From SXRF01 sp038043465 (GTDB taxonomy: Bacteria > Pseudomonadota > Alphaproteobacteria > Rickettsiales > SXRF01), in NCBI GenBank assembly GCA_038043465.1, contig JBBTBX010000003.1:3883-67882 (forward strand): a DNA stretch of 64,000 bases, given 5' to 3'. The position numbers and the translations under genes were made by a program. Below are positions 23,637-31,305 of the stretch, in pieces (the stretch's first letter is position 1; every line of letters starts with the position of its first letter). Below the pieces are notes generated by a model. It made no database searches, was not told where the DNA came from, and worked only from the letters and a program-made list of their open reading frames with translations.

Positions 23637-24668
23637 ATGGATTCCCAGAAATCAGATACCAATATCTCGAATTTTGCCAAACAAGCATTAAAACTGATGG
23701 AAGAGCGAAAAATATCGCCCAATCCGGAAAATTATGCTGTTTGGTTTCAATATGCCCTCGGCGATAATAAAGAACTTAACCACGAGGTTAAAACCATTGT
23801 TGAGAACAATCTTGAGTTTACCAAAGAAAACAACTCATATCTCTATCATAAATATGTTGTTTCTAACCGTAACCAGAAAGTTCTGGATGACGCCACCATC
23901 AACACACAAAGAATATTGGCAGAGGCTCTGAAAATAGTAACCGATTTTAGTGGCGAAACAAAACATTATAATCAGGACACTGATAAATATATCGAACATA
24001 TCTCTCAAGAATTTGGAGATAATGAAGATATAAAAAACGTATTTAAAGAGCTGGTTGATGCCACCGCTAATTTGCGTAAAAGCGGTGAAAATATATCACT
24101 TAAGCTTGAAGAATCAACACGAGAAATAAACCATCTGCGCAAAGACTTACAACAGGTAACAGTCGAAGCACAACGTGATTTTCTGACCGGAGTCTTCAAT
24201 AGAAAATCTTTCGAAAGATTGATTGACGAACAAATGCTACTCGCCAAAGAAGAAAAAAAGGATCTGTGCCTGATAATGATAGATGTCGATCATTTCAAGA
24301 TGTTCAATGATAAGTTTGGTCATTTACTCGGAGACGAAGTGCTGAAAATAGTCGCCCGCACCATAACTGACACTATTAAAGGTCGTGACGTAGTCGCACG
24401 TTTTGGGGGCGAAGAATTTGTAGTATTTTTGCCGGAAACACCAATTGAAGGTGGAGAAAAAGTTGCCGAAATGATAAGAAACGGTATAGCAGGCAAATCT
24501 TTGAAAAGGCGTGATACGGGAGAAAGTTTTGGAAGCATTACCGTTTCCCTTGGAGTTTCGCGCTTCCGCCATGATAACGACACTCTGCTTACCATGATTA
24601 AAAGGGCTGATGACGCTCTCTATTCCTCAAAACATAACGGACGCAACCGCGTTACCCGTGAATCTTAA
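23637..24668 (+). CDS. Diguanylate cyclase (GGDEF domain)
   Basis: Makes cyclic di-GMP from two GTP. It has 343 residues: a helical N-terminal region (about 1-165, conserved 'KLMEERKISPNPENYAVWF' near 18-37) and a GGDEF domain from about 175. The domain begins 'DFLTGVFNRKSFERLID' and has 'IMIDVDHFKMFNDKFGH', with the active-site loop 'VVARFGGEEFVVFLPE', so it should be catalytically competent. The usual inhibitory-site RxxD before the loop is not present (KGRD instead). No membrane helix, so cytosolic; the N-terminal region probably dimerises or senses. Start ATG 23637; single gene, followed by tRNA-Ile. Confidence 0.93.
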   Translation: MDSQKSDTNISNFAKQALKLMEERKISPNPENYAVWFQYALGDNKELNHEVKTIVENNLEFTKENNSYLYHKYVVSNRNQKVLDDATINTQRILAEALKIVTDFSGETKHYNQDTDKYIEHISQEFGDNEDIKNVFKELVDATANLRKSGENISLKLEESTREINHLRKDLQQVTVEAQRDFLTGVFNRKSFERLIDEQMLLAKEEKKDLCLIMIDVDHFKMFNDKFGHLLGDEVLKIVARTITDTIKGRDVVARFGGEEFVVFLPETPIEGGEKVAEMIRNGIAGKSLKRRDTGESFGSITVSLGVSRFRHDNDTLLTMIKRADDALYSSKHNGRNRVTRES

Positions 24669-24758
24669 AAAAATACCGCAAAACCATTGACTTTTGTCCT
24701 GATGCACCCTAAAAACGTCACTCTTTTCGTTTTCTATTCAATAGAGTTGGCAACGAAT

Positions 24759-24835
<77 letters not shown>

Positions 24836-24893
24836 TGCTTCGCCCTTATGGGCTTCGCGTGGCACAGCCATGCGAAACCATTAGGCAGAAGCA
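24836..24893. other. Stem-loop directly after tRNA-Ile
   Basis: Begins at the base after the encoded CCA. The outer stem is TGCTTCGCC with GGCAGAAGCA (one bulge). The inner 10-bp stem TTCGCGTGGC/GCCATGCGAA has an ACA loop (24854-24876). No T-run, so it is not a classic terminator. It may aid 3' processing or be a short repeat element. The rest, to 24963, shows nothing else. Confidence 0.5.
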
Positions 24894-24963
24894 GTTCTTG
24901 GCATAGGGCTTTAGGGCGATGACGGGCTGGAGCAATATATGTGGTATGTTCAACATGCACGGC

Positions 24964-25833
24964 TTATAAAGCATGCTTATCCAGCCGATTCTTGTCAGAA
25001 GGTTTGGTGTCAATGCAATACGGGCAGGTTACATGCTCATCAAAGCTCGGCCGCGCTCTGTCTTCCGGAAGCAGTGCATGACCGCAGGCATTGCACATGC
25101 TGGCGGTGGTGGTTGGAACTAAACCATGCCCAACCGCAACCCGCTTATCAAACACGTAACACTCGCCTTCCCACAGGCTTTTCTCTGCAGGAACTTCTTC
25201 CAGATATTTCAAAATTCCACCCCTCAGATGATAGACCTCTTCAAAACCTTCATCCTTAAGCCATGCGGTCAGCCTTTCGCAACGTATTCCGCCTGTGCAG
25301 TAGGTGGCTATCTTAGCTTTTTTCTTATCAATCAGATGGGTATCGATAAAATCGGGAAGATGTTTGAAATTCGGAATTTCCGGCACAATCGCATTTTTAA
25401 ATTTGCCAAGATGGGTTTCATAACTGTTGCGTGAATCAATAAGTATCGTATCCGGATCAGACAGCAGTTCGTTCCACTCCTGCGAATTGAGATGCACCCC
25501 AGGATTAAGCGGATTGGCTGGTCTGCCCATGGAAATGAGCTCTTTCTTCAGGCGAACTTTGGTACGCACGAACGGGTCTTTTTCGCTGTAGCTTTCCTTA
25601 TATTCAAACTCGCTACCGATAATTTCCTGAGTCAGATACTCAACCAGAGAATCTACAGCGTCGCGTCTTCCGGCAACCGTTCCATTGATACCTTCATGGG
25701 CAATAAGGATCGAGCCTTTGATACCGCGCTGCTTGAGGAAATCAAGAAGCGGCAGACGCTTTTCCTCAAAATCAGGAAAATCAAAAAAATGATAAAAAGT
25801 AGCAACTACAAACATGTCATTTTGCGTAGTCAT
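24964..25833 (-). CDS. trhO: tRNA uridine(34) hydroxylase, rhodanese-like
   Basis: TrhO (YceA) forms 5-hydroxyuridine at position 34 of some tRNAs. It has 289 residues: an N-terminal domain with 'SILIAHEGINGTVAGRRDAV' near 41-60 and a rhodanese domain with 'LIDSRNSYETHLGKFKNA'. The active Cys179 lies in 'TYCTGGIRCERLTAWL'. The C-terminus has a Cys pair motif 'CNACGHALL' and 'CPYC', seen in the longer members of the family. Start ATG 25833. It lies 10 bases after the AsmA gene on the same strand. Confidence 0.93.
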   Translation of the reverse strand: MTTQNDMFVVATFYHFFDFPDFEEKRLPLLDFLKQRGIKGSILIAHEGINGTVAGRRDAVDSLVEYLTQEIIGSEFEYKESYSEKDPFVRTKVRLKKELISMGRPANPLNPGVHLNSQEWNELLSDPDTILIDSRNSYETHLGKFKNAIVPEIPNFKHLPDFIDTHLIDKKKAKIATYCTGGIRCERLTAWLKDEGFEEVYHLRGGILKYLEEVPAEKSLWEGECYVFDKRVAVGHGLVPTTTASMCNACGHALLPEDRARPSFDEHVTCPYCIDTKPSDKNRLDKHAL

Positions 25834-25843
25834 ATATCAAAAC

Positions 25844-27775
25844 CTATCTGAACCCTTTCAACAAATCTTTTACATTATCTTTTTTAATAGATTCTTTTAT
25901 AGTTTTTACCGTGTCTTTTATTTTTTCCGGATCTTTAAGCGCATCTTCAGCAATGCTTGCTAAATCTGGAGTGAATTTCAATTTCTCGAAATTCCCTTCA
26001 ACTATAACCGGAATATCCAGACCAGCTTTGTCTTTCCCACCCTGCCCCTGAAGCGTTGCAACCACGCTCGGAATCAAGCGGTAATTAACATAACGGTTAG
26101 GCAAGTCAACTGTTCCTGTGCCTTTTAAGCGTAAAAGCGGTGCTTTCATCGCTAAATCATCATTCTTTACAATACCTTGAGCTATTGTATAACTTCCAGA
26201 AAGCTCAGAAAATTTAGTTTTATCACCTGATGTATCGGCTCCAGTCACCATCGCTTTGGCATTAGAGACAAGCTGCGCGATATTGACTCCACGGATTTCC
26301 CCATCATTTACCTTGATATTGCCCTTGCCGTTTAAGGAGGAAACTATATCACGCTGCGAAGCCCCATGCCCAGTGATGCTGGTGGTTAAATTTGCTGTTC
26401 CTGTCAGCCTGTCAAACTCTGCAAAATCCTTAAGCAGCGGCTCAATCTGTACATTATTTATGTCAAGATTAGCGGAAATTGCGTTGCTGGCATTTGCCGT
26501 TGCTGAAACTTTCGCGGTTCCACCATAAAACCCGACATGCGGGATATTAACTGCCAGTGCCCCATTTTGCAGTTGCAGATTCAGAGACAATTTGCTGAGA
26601 GTCGTTGCCTGATACAGCAGGCTCGCAACTTCGAGTGATATCTTGGCATTTACGGCTTTAAGACCAGAAAGATTTATAGGCTTGGTGTCCCATCCCTGCG
26701 GCGCAGCATGAGCTTCACTTATCAGTGATAGAGAAGCTTGTTTTTCATCTTTTGGTAAATAATGGTTGAGGTTGATTTTATCGCTTGCGAGCTTGGCTTC
26801 TATAGAAGGTACTCCGCCAGCAAAATTTATTTTCATATCACCGTTTAAAACAGCATCATCCAAAGTTATTTTTGCTTTGCTTAAGGAACATTCAGATGTG
26901 CTGCAGACAATAGAACCTTGCTGACTAAATGCAAGAGCCGTATCACCTTTCCAATCCATTTTCTTGCCCGTCAGACCAGAAAGTGCAACCAGAGATGAGC
27001 TGTTCAAATCAATAGAACCGCTTGCACCACTCATACTGGCTTTACCATCAAACACCAGAGAAATAAGCGAACCAATTTTAATGTCGGTTTTTATTTTGCT
27101 ATCGCCACCTTCAGCTAATTTGAAAGGCTGTTCAGCATGAAGTGCTAATTTTATCTGCTCTTTGTTGAATACAAGCTTAGCAGCCACATCCAGCGGAGAA
27201 TTTGGCGATGGCATACCAATATCAAGACTGGCATCACTCACATTATATTTCTTACCAGTTTGCAAATCACTATAGGTGAAATTTCCATCGTTAATTACTA
27301 TTTTACCAAGAGAAGGAAGTGGCGCGTTAGTATCTTTCGTTGAGGAAGCAACAGGTGCGTCTGCACTTTCTGTCTTTTCGGTTTTTTGTGATTGAAATTC
27401 CCAGTTAGCCACACCTTGCTTGTTTATCTCCAAATGAATTATTGGCTTATTTATAATGAATTCTTTTACCTGCACTTCTTTCTGCAACAACGGCATTAAT
27501 GCCACCGCAATGGTTATGTCGCCGATCTCCGCCATATTTTTGCTGCTGTAACCCTCAGGGTTAGATAAGCTCACCTGCTTCAGCGTAACCCCTATATTAG
27601 GCCACATGCTGGCTTTTATGTCGCCAGCGATTATCAAATCGCGCCCAGTCATTTCTTTTATTTTTTCACTGGCTATTTTTTTTACATTATCAAGCGGAAT
27701 GAAAAACGGCGCGGCGACCAACGCAGTAACCAGCAAAAGAGCAAGTATAAAAATCCATTTTATAAAACGTTTCAT
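25844..27775 (-). CDS. AsmA family protein
   Basis: Inner-membrane-anchored periplasmic protein of the AsmA/VPS13-like bridge group, thought to help lipid movement to the outer membrane. It has 643 residues from the ATG at 27775, which has AAGGA eight bases upstream; a TTG at 27793 is less likely. One N-terminal helix ('WIFILALLLVTALVAAPFF') is followed by the AsmA N-domain ('MTGRDLIIAGDIKASMWPNI', 'GVTLKQVSLSNPEG'). The C-terminal AsmA domain has 'GKGNIKVNDGEIRGVNIAQL' and 'KGTGTVDLPNRYVNYRLIPS'. Same strand as trhO. Confidence 0.92.
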   Translation of the reverse strand: MKRFIKWIFILALLLVTALVAAPFFIPLDNVKKIASEKIKEMTGRDLIIAGDIKASMWPNIGVTLKQVSLSNPEGYSSKNMAEIGDITIAVALMPLLQKEVQVKEFIINKPIIHLEINKQGVANWEFQSQKTEKTESADAPVASSTKDTNAPLPSLGKIVINDGNFTYSDLQTGKKYNVSDASLDIGMPSPNSPLDVAAKLVFNKEQIKLALHAEQPFKLAEGGDSKIKTDIKIGSLISLVFDGKASMSGASGSIDLNSSSLVALSGLTGKKMDWKGDTALAFSQQGSIVCSTSECSLSKAKITLDDAVLNGDMKINFAGGVPSIEAKLASDKINLNHYLPKDEKQASLSLISEAHAAPQGWDTKPINLSGLKAVNAKISLEVASLLYQATTLSKLSLNLQLQNGALAVNIPHVGFYGGTAKVSATANASNAISANLDINNVQIEPLLKDFAEFDRLTGTANLTTSITGHGASQRDIVSSLNGKGNIKVNDGEIRGVNIAQLVSNAKAMVTGADTSGDKTKFSELSGSYTIAQGIVKNDDLAMKAPLLRLKGTGTVDLPNRYVNYRLIPSVVATLQGQGGKDKAGLDIPVIVEGNFEKLKFTPDLASIAEDALKDPEKIKDTVKTIKESIKKDNVKDLLKGFR

Positions 27776-27875
27776 AAGGTATCCTTCACACAATTAGGTG
27801 TAGTTAAAAAACAGTAGAAAATATAAACAGTAAGTGGCATAGTTACGCTCTGCTCATTCCAAATTGGAGTCACAC

Positions 27876-28112
27876 ATGGTCATAAACATCAATCCCAACC
27901 GCATTAATATTCAATCTGGTGGTGCTGGTAAATCATCAGCTGGTCGGCGGGAATCGGCATCTGAAAACGAGCGCATTATCGTTCCCGCAAAAGCAGATGT
28001 CAATAACATCCCTGCACCTGAATCATTGCAGACCATGATCCGCAGCGCGGTCGATGCGCTACGCAAAGGCGTGTTCTGGGATCGCGGAACTATCCTAAAT
28101 CTGGTTGTTTGA
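27876..28112 (+). CDS. Small hypothetical protein, 78 aa
   Basis: Start ATG 27876 with GGAG seven bases upstream; a TTG at 27864 would lack a ribosome site. The first half is polar and disordered ('MVININPNRINIQSGGAGKS'). The second half is a probable helix with 'SLQTMIRSAVDALRKGVFWD', ending 'RGTILNLVV'. No signal peptide or membrane helix. Divergent from the AsmA gene, and its last 23 bases overlap the lipoprotein gene tail-to-tail. The good ribosome site supports a real gene, but I do not recognise it. Confidence 0.6.
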   Translation: MVININPNRINIQSGGAGKSSAGRRESASENERIIVPAKADVNNIPAPESLQTMIRSAVDALRKGVFWDRGTILNLVV

Positions 28113-28572
28113 TATAATTCTGTGGAGCTAAGTTGCAGTTGGCAACGCAGCGAGTGTGCGGAATAACTTTTCCACCGCAATTACCGTAGCAAATATTGAA
28201 GCTGCCATCGCATTGTATTTTGCATTCGCTATCATCACAATCTACGCCATTATGGTGTCTGAAACTTGATATATTGCGCTTGATTTCTTTCCCCTGCCTT
28301 GTGCGTTCACGTACATAATCATCATAATCAATTTTGGCTTGCAGACGGTTATTTTGTTCCTGTATGGCGTTCATCTGCGCGCAATTTTGTTGTTGTGCAG
28401 AGCATGAATGATAGCACATTTGTTGCGCTGACAGGCAGTTATTAGCGCAATAGCGACCGCTTTCCGTGCGTGGTGCAACCAGTTCTATATCGGTGCGGTA
28501 TTCAGGCTGCGGAGGCCCACAAGAAGCAAGTAGGAATATGACTGCCAATGATAAGAATTTTTGTAACCGCAT
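28090..28572 (-). CDS. Cys-rich lipoprotein, 160 aa
   Basis: A lipoprotein signal peptide is clear: 'MRLQKFLSLAVIFLLASC', with the lipobox ending at Cys18 and Gly-Pro-Pro after it. Asp is not at +2, so outer-membrane sorting is likely. The mature part has 13 or more Cys in clusters ('YCANNCLSAQQMCYHSCSAQ', 'DCDDSECKIQCDGSFNICYG', 'CVANCNL'), suggesting several disulfides in the periplasm. A GGGAGC ribosome site precedes ATG 28572. I do not recognise the family. Confidence 0.75.
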   Translation of the reverse strand: MRLQKFLSLAVIFLLASCGPPQPEYRTDIELVAPRTESGRYCANNCLSAQQMCYHSCSAQQQNCAQMNAIQEQNNRLQAKIDYDDYVRERTRQGKEIKRNISSFRHHNGVDCDDSECKIQCDGSFNICYGNCGGKVIPHTRCVANCNLAPQNYIKQPDLG

Positions 28573-28673
28573 TTACTGCTCCCAATTTTTCTCGATGGAA
28601 CAGTTTACAATTAAATATAACCTTGTTCAAATCAAATATGGGACAAGATCATATTATCAATTTTTGACCGCGG

Positions 28674-29039
28674 CTATTCGATGATCTCAACAGTACTCTC
28701 TCTGCCATCACTAGCTTTAATTAACTCAAGCACTTTGGCAGCTTTTACACGAACAATCCGCATTTCTGGTGAATTTATAAGTTCGCGTTCATCGCGATGA
28801 TAGCCAATACCATCAACTGTCTTATCTAAATCGCGTAACGCTTCATCAACCTCTTTTCCAAAGACAATTTCATTAGCATCGAGTGCGTCTTCTAATCCAG
28901 TATCCATAAAAACCGCTTCTACATCCTCACTGAAAGAAGATGAAAGCCCTTGGTCATTCTCAAACCAAGCGATTTTCTGGAAATGGTAACTTGCCAAATC
29001 TTCTAATCCCTTAATTATATTGGTTTTATATATTTTCAT
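28674..29039 (-). CDS. Probable immunity protein for the MuF toxin, 121 aa
   Basis: Small acidic protein, no signal peptide ('MKIYKTNIIKGLEDLASYHF'), mostly helical with 'ENDQGLSSSFSEDVEAVFMD' and 'EVDEALRDLDKTVDG'. Its ATG overlaps the stop of the toxin gene (TAATG), the usual arrangement for a toxin and its immunity gene. Size, acidity and position all fit an immunity protein that binds the toxin domain in the cytoplasm. I do not recognise the sequence family, so the role is inferred from context. Confidence 0.65.
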   Translation of the reverse strand: MKIYKTNIIKGLEDLASYHFQKIAWFENDQGLSSSFSEDVEAVFMDTGLEDALDANEIVFGKEVDEALRDLDKTVDGIGYHRDERELINSPEMRIVRVKAAKVLELIKASDGRESTVEIIE

Positions 29040-30070
29040 TAAAAAAATCCCTCATTAATTTTAAAATCCTCAATTGGTATGTGTGATTCCTGAGATTTCT
29101 GTGGAACTTTATTACCATTCACATCATAAGACTGTCCATCCTTTTGAACTCGAACATTATCATATCTTTGCCCTGGATTAGAACTTTGCGGATTTCCCTT
29201 CTGAACTTTAATATAAGTTCCATGATTTTTTGGATCAGTGTATACTACCCCATCACCATTTTTAGTAGGTTTTGTCTCCCAATTTTTTGGGATTCCTTTA
29301 GGACGTTTAGTGATATCGGGTTTAGGCTTCTCCGCAGGTTTTTCAGATGGTTTTGGCAATGGTGGCTTATTTCCACCCACCTTATTTATTATCCTCTCAC
29401 CAATTTTTCCTAATTTTCCTACAATTGCAATACCTATCTTTGCCACTCTTCCCTGTGGTATTAAGGAAGCAAGCAGCAATGTAATATCCAATATTTTGTC
29501 TCTTAATGAATGATCAACAGGTTCACCGTTTTCATCAGGAAACGGCTCTGCCGAGCAGCGGCAATTTTCTTCTGTGCCTGGTCCGTCACCATCTTTCCAC
29601 TCAAATACTTTGCCCTCATTGGCAGCATGTTCAGGGCGGACGCGATCATCCATCGCCGTGCGCCATACATATTTCTTTATGCCAAATTCCTGCTGGCGTT
29701 GTTCATCCATATTCTGCTTCACAGACATCACATGGCGATTTTCTGTGGCATTCAGGTTCATGACAAATTCGCCTTTATCAACCTGCGGTAAGGTAGTAAA
29801 ACGAGACTCTAATTTTTCCAGTTTCTTCAAAAATTCCAGCGTGTTTTTTACAATCTCGAATTTGAGATATGGCTCGTCCAGCGTGATATTTTCCACGCCT
29901 ACCTTATCGCGCATCTGTGACAAAAACTCTTTCCAATGTTCGTCTATAGCAAGCTCGGTAGTGCGCTGCGCATTCTTCATCGCCTCTTCAATAAGCTTAC
30001 TCTGCTCATCCGGTGGAATGACTATGGTTTTATATTCAGCCCCAGAAGTTACAAAATGACTATAAGTCAT
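29039..30070 (-). CDS. MuF-domain polymorphic toxin
   Basis: A 343-residue protein in three parts. Residues about 1-180 carry a phage Mu F-type (head-morphogenesis) domain ending with 'YVWRTAMDDRVRPEHAANEG' and 'ENCRCSAEPF'. A short hydrophobic stretch follows ('ILDITLLLASLIPQ', 193-206) and a Pro/Lys linker (about 231-262). The last 80 residues look like a C-terminal toxin module of polymorphic toxins: 'VYTDPKNHGTYIKVQKGNP', 'VRVQKDGQSYDVNG' and 'ESHIPIEDF'. MuF toxins are usually carried by temperate phages. No other phage gene is near, so this is an isolated or domesticated copy. Toxic activity is inferred; similar C-termini occur on Rhs and CdiA proteins. Start ATG 30070. Confidence 0.75.
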   Translation of the reverse strand: MTYSHFVTSGAEYKTIVIPPDEQSKLIEEAMKNAQRTTELAIDEHWKEFLSQMRDKVGVENITLDEPYLKFEIVKNTLEFLKKLEKLESRFTTLPQVDKGEFVMNLNATENRHVMSVKQNMDEQRQQEFGIKKYVWRTAMDDRVRPEHAANEGKVFEWKDGDGPGTEENCRCSAEPFPDENGEPVDHSLRDKILDITLLLASLIPQGRVAKIGIAIVGKLGKIGERIINKVGGNKPPLPKPSEKPAEKPKPDITKRPKGIPKNWETKPTKNGDGVVYTDPKNHGTYIKVQKGNPQSSNPGQRYDNVRVQKDGQSYDVNGNKVPQKSQESHIPIEDFKINEGFF

Positions 30071-30077
30071 AAATTGA

Positions 30078-30107
30078 TTGTATTTCTATTTTTCCTTCCT
30101 CTATAAT
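30078..30107 (+). promoter_or_regulatory. Sigma70-like promoter for glutaryl-CoA dehydrogenase (leaderless?)
   Basis: TTGTAT at 30078-30083, an 18-bp spacer, and a perfect TATAAT at 30102-30107. Transcription would start about seven bases further on, at the A of the ATG at 30114, and no ribosome-binding site precedes that ATG. Confidence 0.5.
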
Positions 30108-30113
30108 CCGCGC

Positions 30114-31304
30114 ATGACTTTTTCCTACGAAGATCCTTTTTTACTTTCCGAGCAGCTTTCTGATGAAGAGCGCATGGTGCAGCAATCAGCGCGTTCTTAT
30201 GCCCGTGACAAGCTTATGCCGCGGGTGCTGGAAGCCAATCGCCATGAACGTTTTGATATTGAGATCATGCGTGAGATGGGTGAGCTTGGATTATTTGGTG
30301 CAACCATCAAAGGTTATGGTTGTGCGGGGGTTAGCAATGTCGCCTCTGGCCTGATATGCAAAGAGATCGAGTGGGTTGACTCTGGTTATCGTTCGGCTCT
30401 TTCGGTGCAATCCAGCCTGGTTATGCACCCGATTTATAGCTTTGGCAGTGAGGCACAGAAAGAAAAATACCTACCCAAACTGGCAAGTGGCGAATTGATT
30501 GGTTGTTTCGGGCTTACCGAGCCTAATCATGGTTCTGACCCGTCTAGCATGGAAACCCGCGCTAAAAAAGTGGCTGGCGGATATATATTGAGTGGCGCGA
30601 AAAACTGGATAACCAATTCGCCAGTTGCCGATGTGTTTGTGGTTTGGGCTAAGGTTTTCGGCGATAGCAAAATTCCTGACGGTACTATTAAAGGTTTTAT
30701 CCTTGATAAAGACATGAAAGGTCTTTCCGCGCCAAAAATTGAAGGCAAATTTTCCCTGCGCGCTTCGGTAACTGGTAGCATCGTTATGGAAGATGTGTTG
30801 GTGCCGGAGGAAAATATCCTTCCCGAAAGTGGCGGGATAAAATCACCGTTTTCCTGCTTGAATAAAGCGCGTTATGGCATTGGCTGGGGTGCACTGGGGG
30901 CTGCTGAATTTTGTTTTGAAGCCGCACGGCGTTATACGCTGGAGAGAGTTCAGTTTGGTAAACCTCTGGCGATAAATCAGCTTATCCAGAAAAAGATGGC
31001 TGATATGCTAACCGACATTGCGCTTGGTTTGCAGGCTTGCCTGCGGGTGGGAAGGTTGATGGATGAAAATAAATCTGTACCCGAAATGATTTCGGTTATA
31101 AAACGTAACTCGGCGGGTAAAGCACTGGATATTGCCCGCGTGTCACGCGATATGCATGGAGGCAATGGCATATCAGATGAATATCATGTCATCCGCCACG
31201 TTATGAATTTAGAGAGCGTGAATACTTATGAAGGCACTCACGACATTCACGCCCTGATTATTGGCAGGGCGATAACCGGTTTGCAGGCTTTTAAAGCGGA
31301 ATAA
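30114..31304 (+). CDS. Glutaryl-CoA dehydrogenase (acyl-CoA dehydrogenase family)
   Basis: FAD enzyme that oxidises and decarboxylates glutaryl-CoA to crotonyl-CoA in lysine/tryptophan breakdown. It has 396 residues from ATG 30114 ('MTFSYEDPFLLSEQLSDEER'); an upstream extension has no homologue-like sequence. Signatures: 'IGCFGLTEPNHGSDPSSMET', 'SGAKNWITNSPVADVFVVW', 'RYGIGWGALGAAEFCFEAAR' and the catalytic Glu in 'NTYEGTHDIHALIIGRAITG'. The wording matches the glutaryl-CoA branch more than straight-chain dehydrogenases. Product could feed acetoacetyl-CoA to the polyhydroxybutyrate genes. Ends two bases before a convergent gene. Confidence 0.92.
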   Translation: MTFSYEDPFLLSEQLSDEERMVQQSARSYARDKLMPRVLEANRHERFDIEIMREMGELGLFGATIKGYGCAGVSNVASGLICKEIEWVDSGYRSALSVQSSLVMHPIYSFGSEAQKEKYLPKLASGELIGCFGLTEPNHGSDPSSMETRAKKVAGGYILSGAKNWITNSPVADVFVVWAKVFGDSKIPDGTIKGFILDKDMKGLSAPKIEGKFSLRASVTGSIVMEDVLVPEENILPESGGIKSPFSCLNKARYGIGWGALGAAEFCFEAARRYTLERVQFGKPLAINQLIQKKMADMLTDIALGLQACLRVGRLMDENKSVPEMISVIKRNSAGKALDIARVSRDMHGGNGISDEYHVIRHVMNLESVNTYEGTHDIHALIIGRAITGLQAFKAE

Positions 31305-31305
31305 T

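Noticed and set aside
28674..30070. Prophage remnant
   Set aside because: Only the MuF domain is phage-like; no terminase, portal, integrase or tail gene is nearby.
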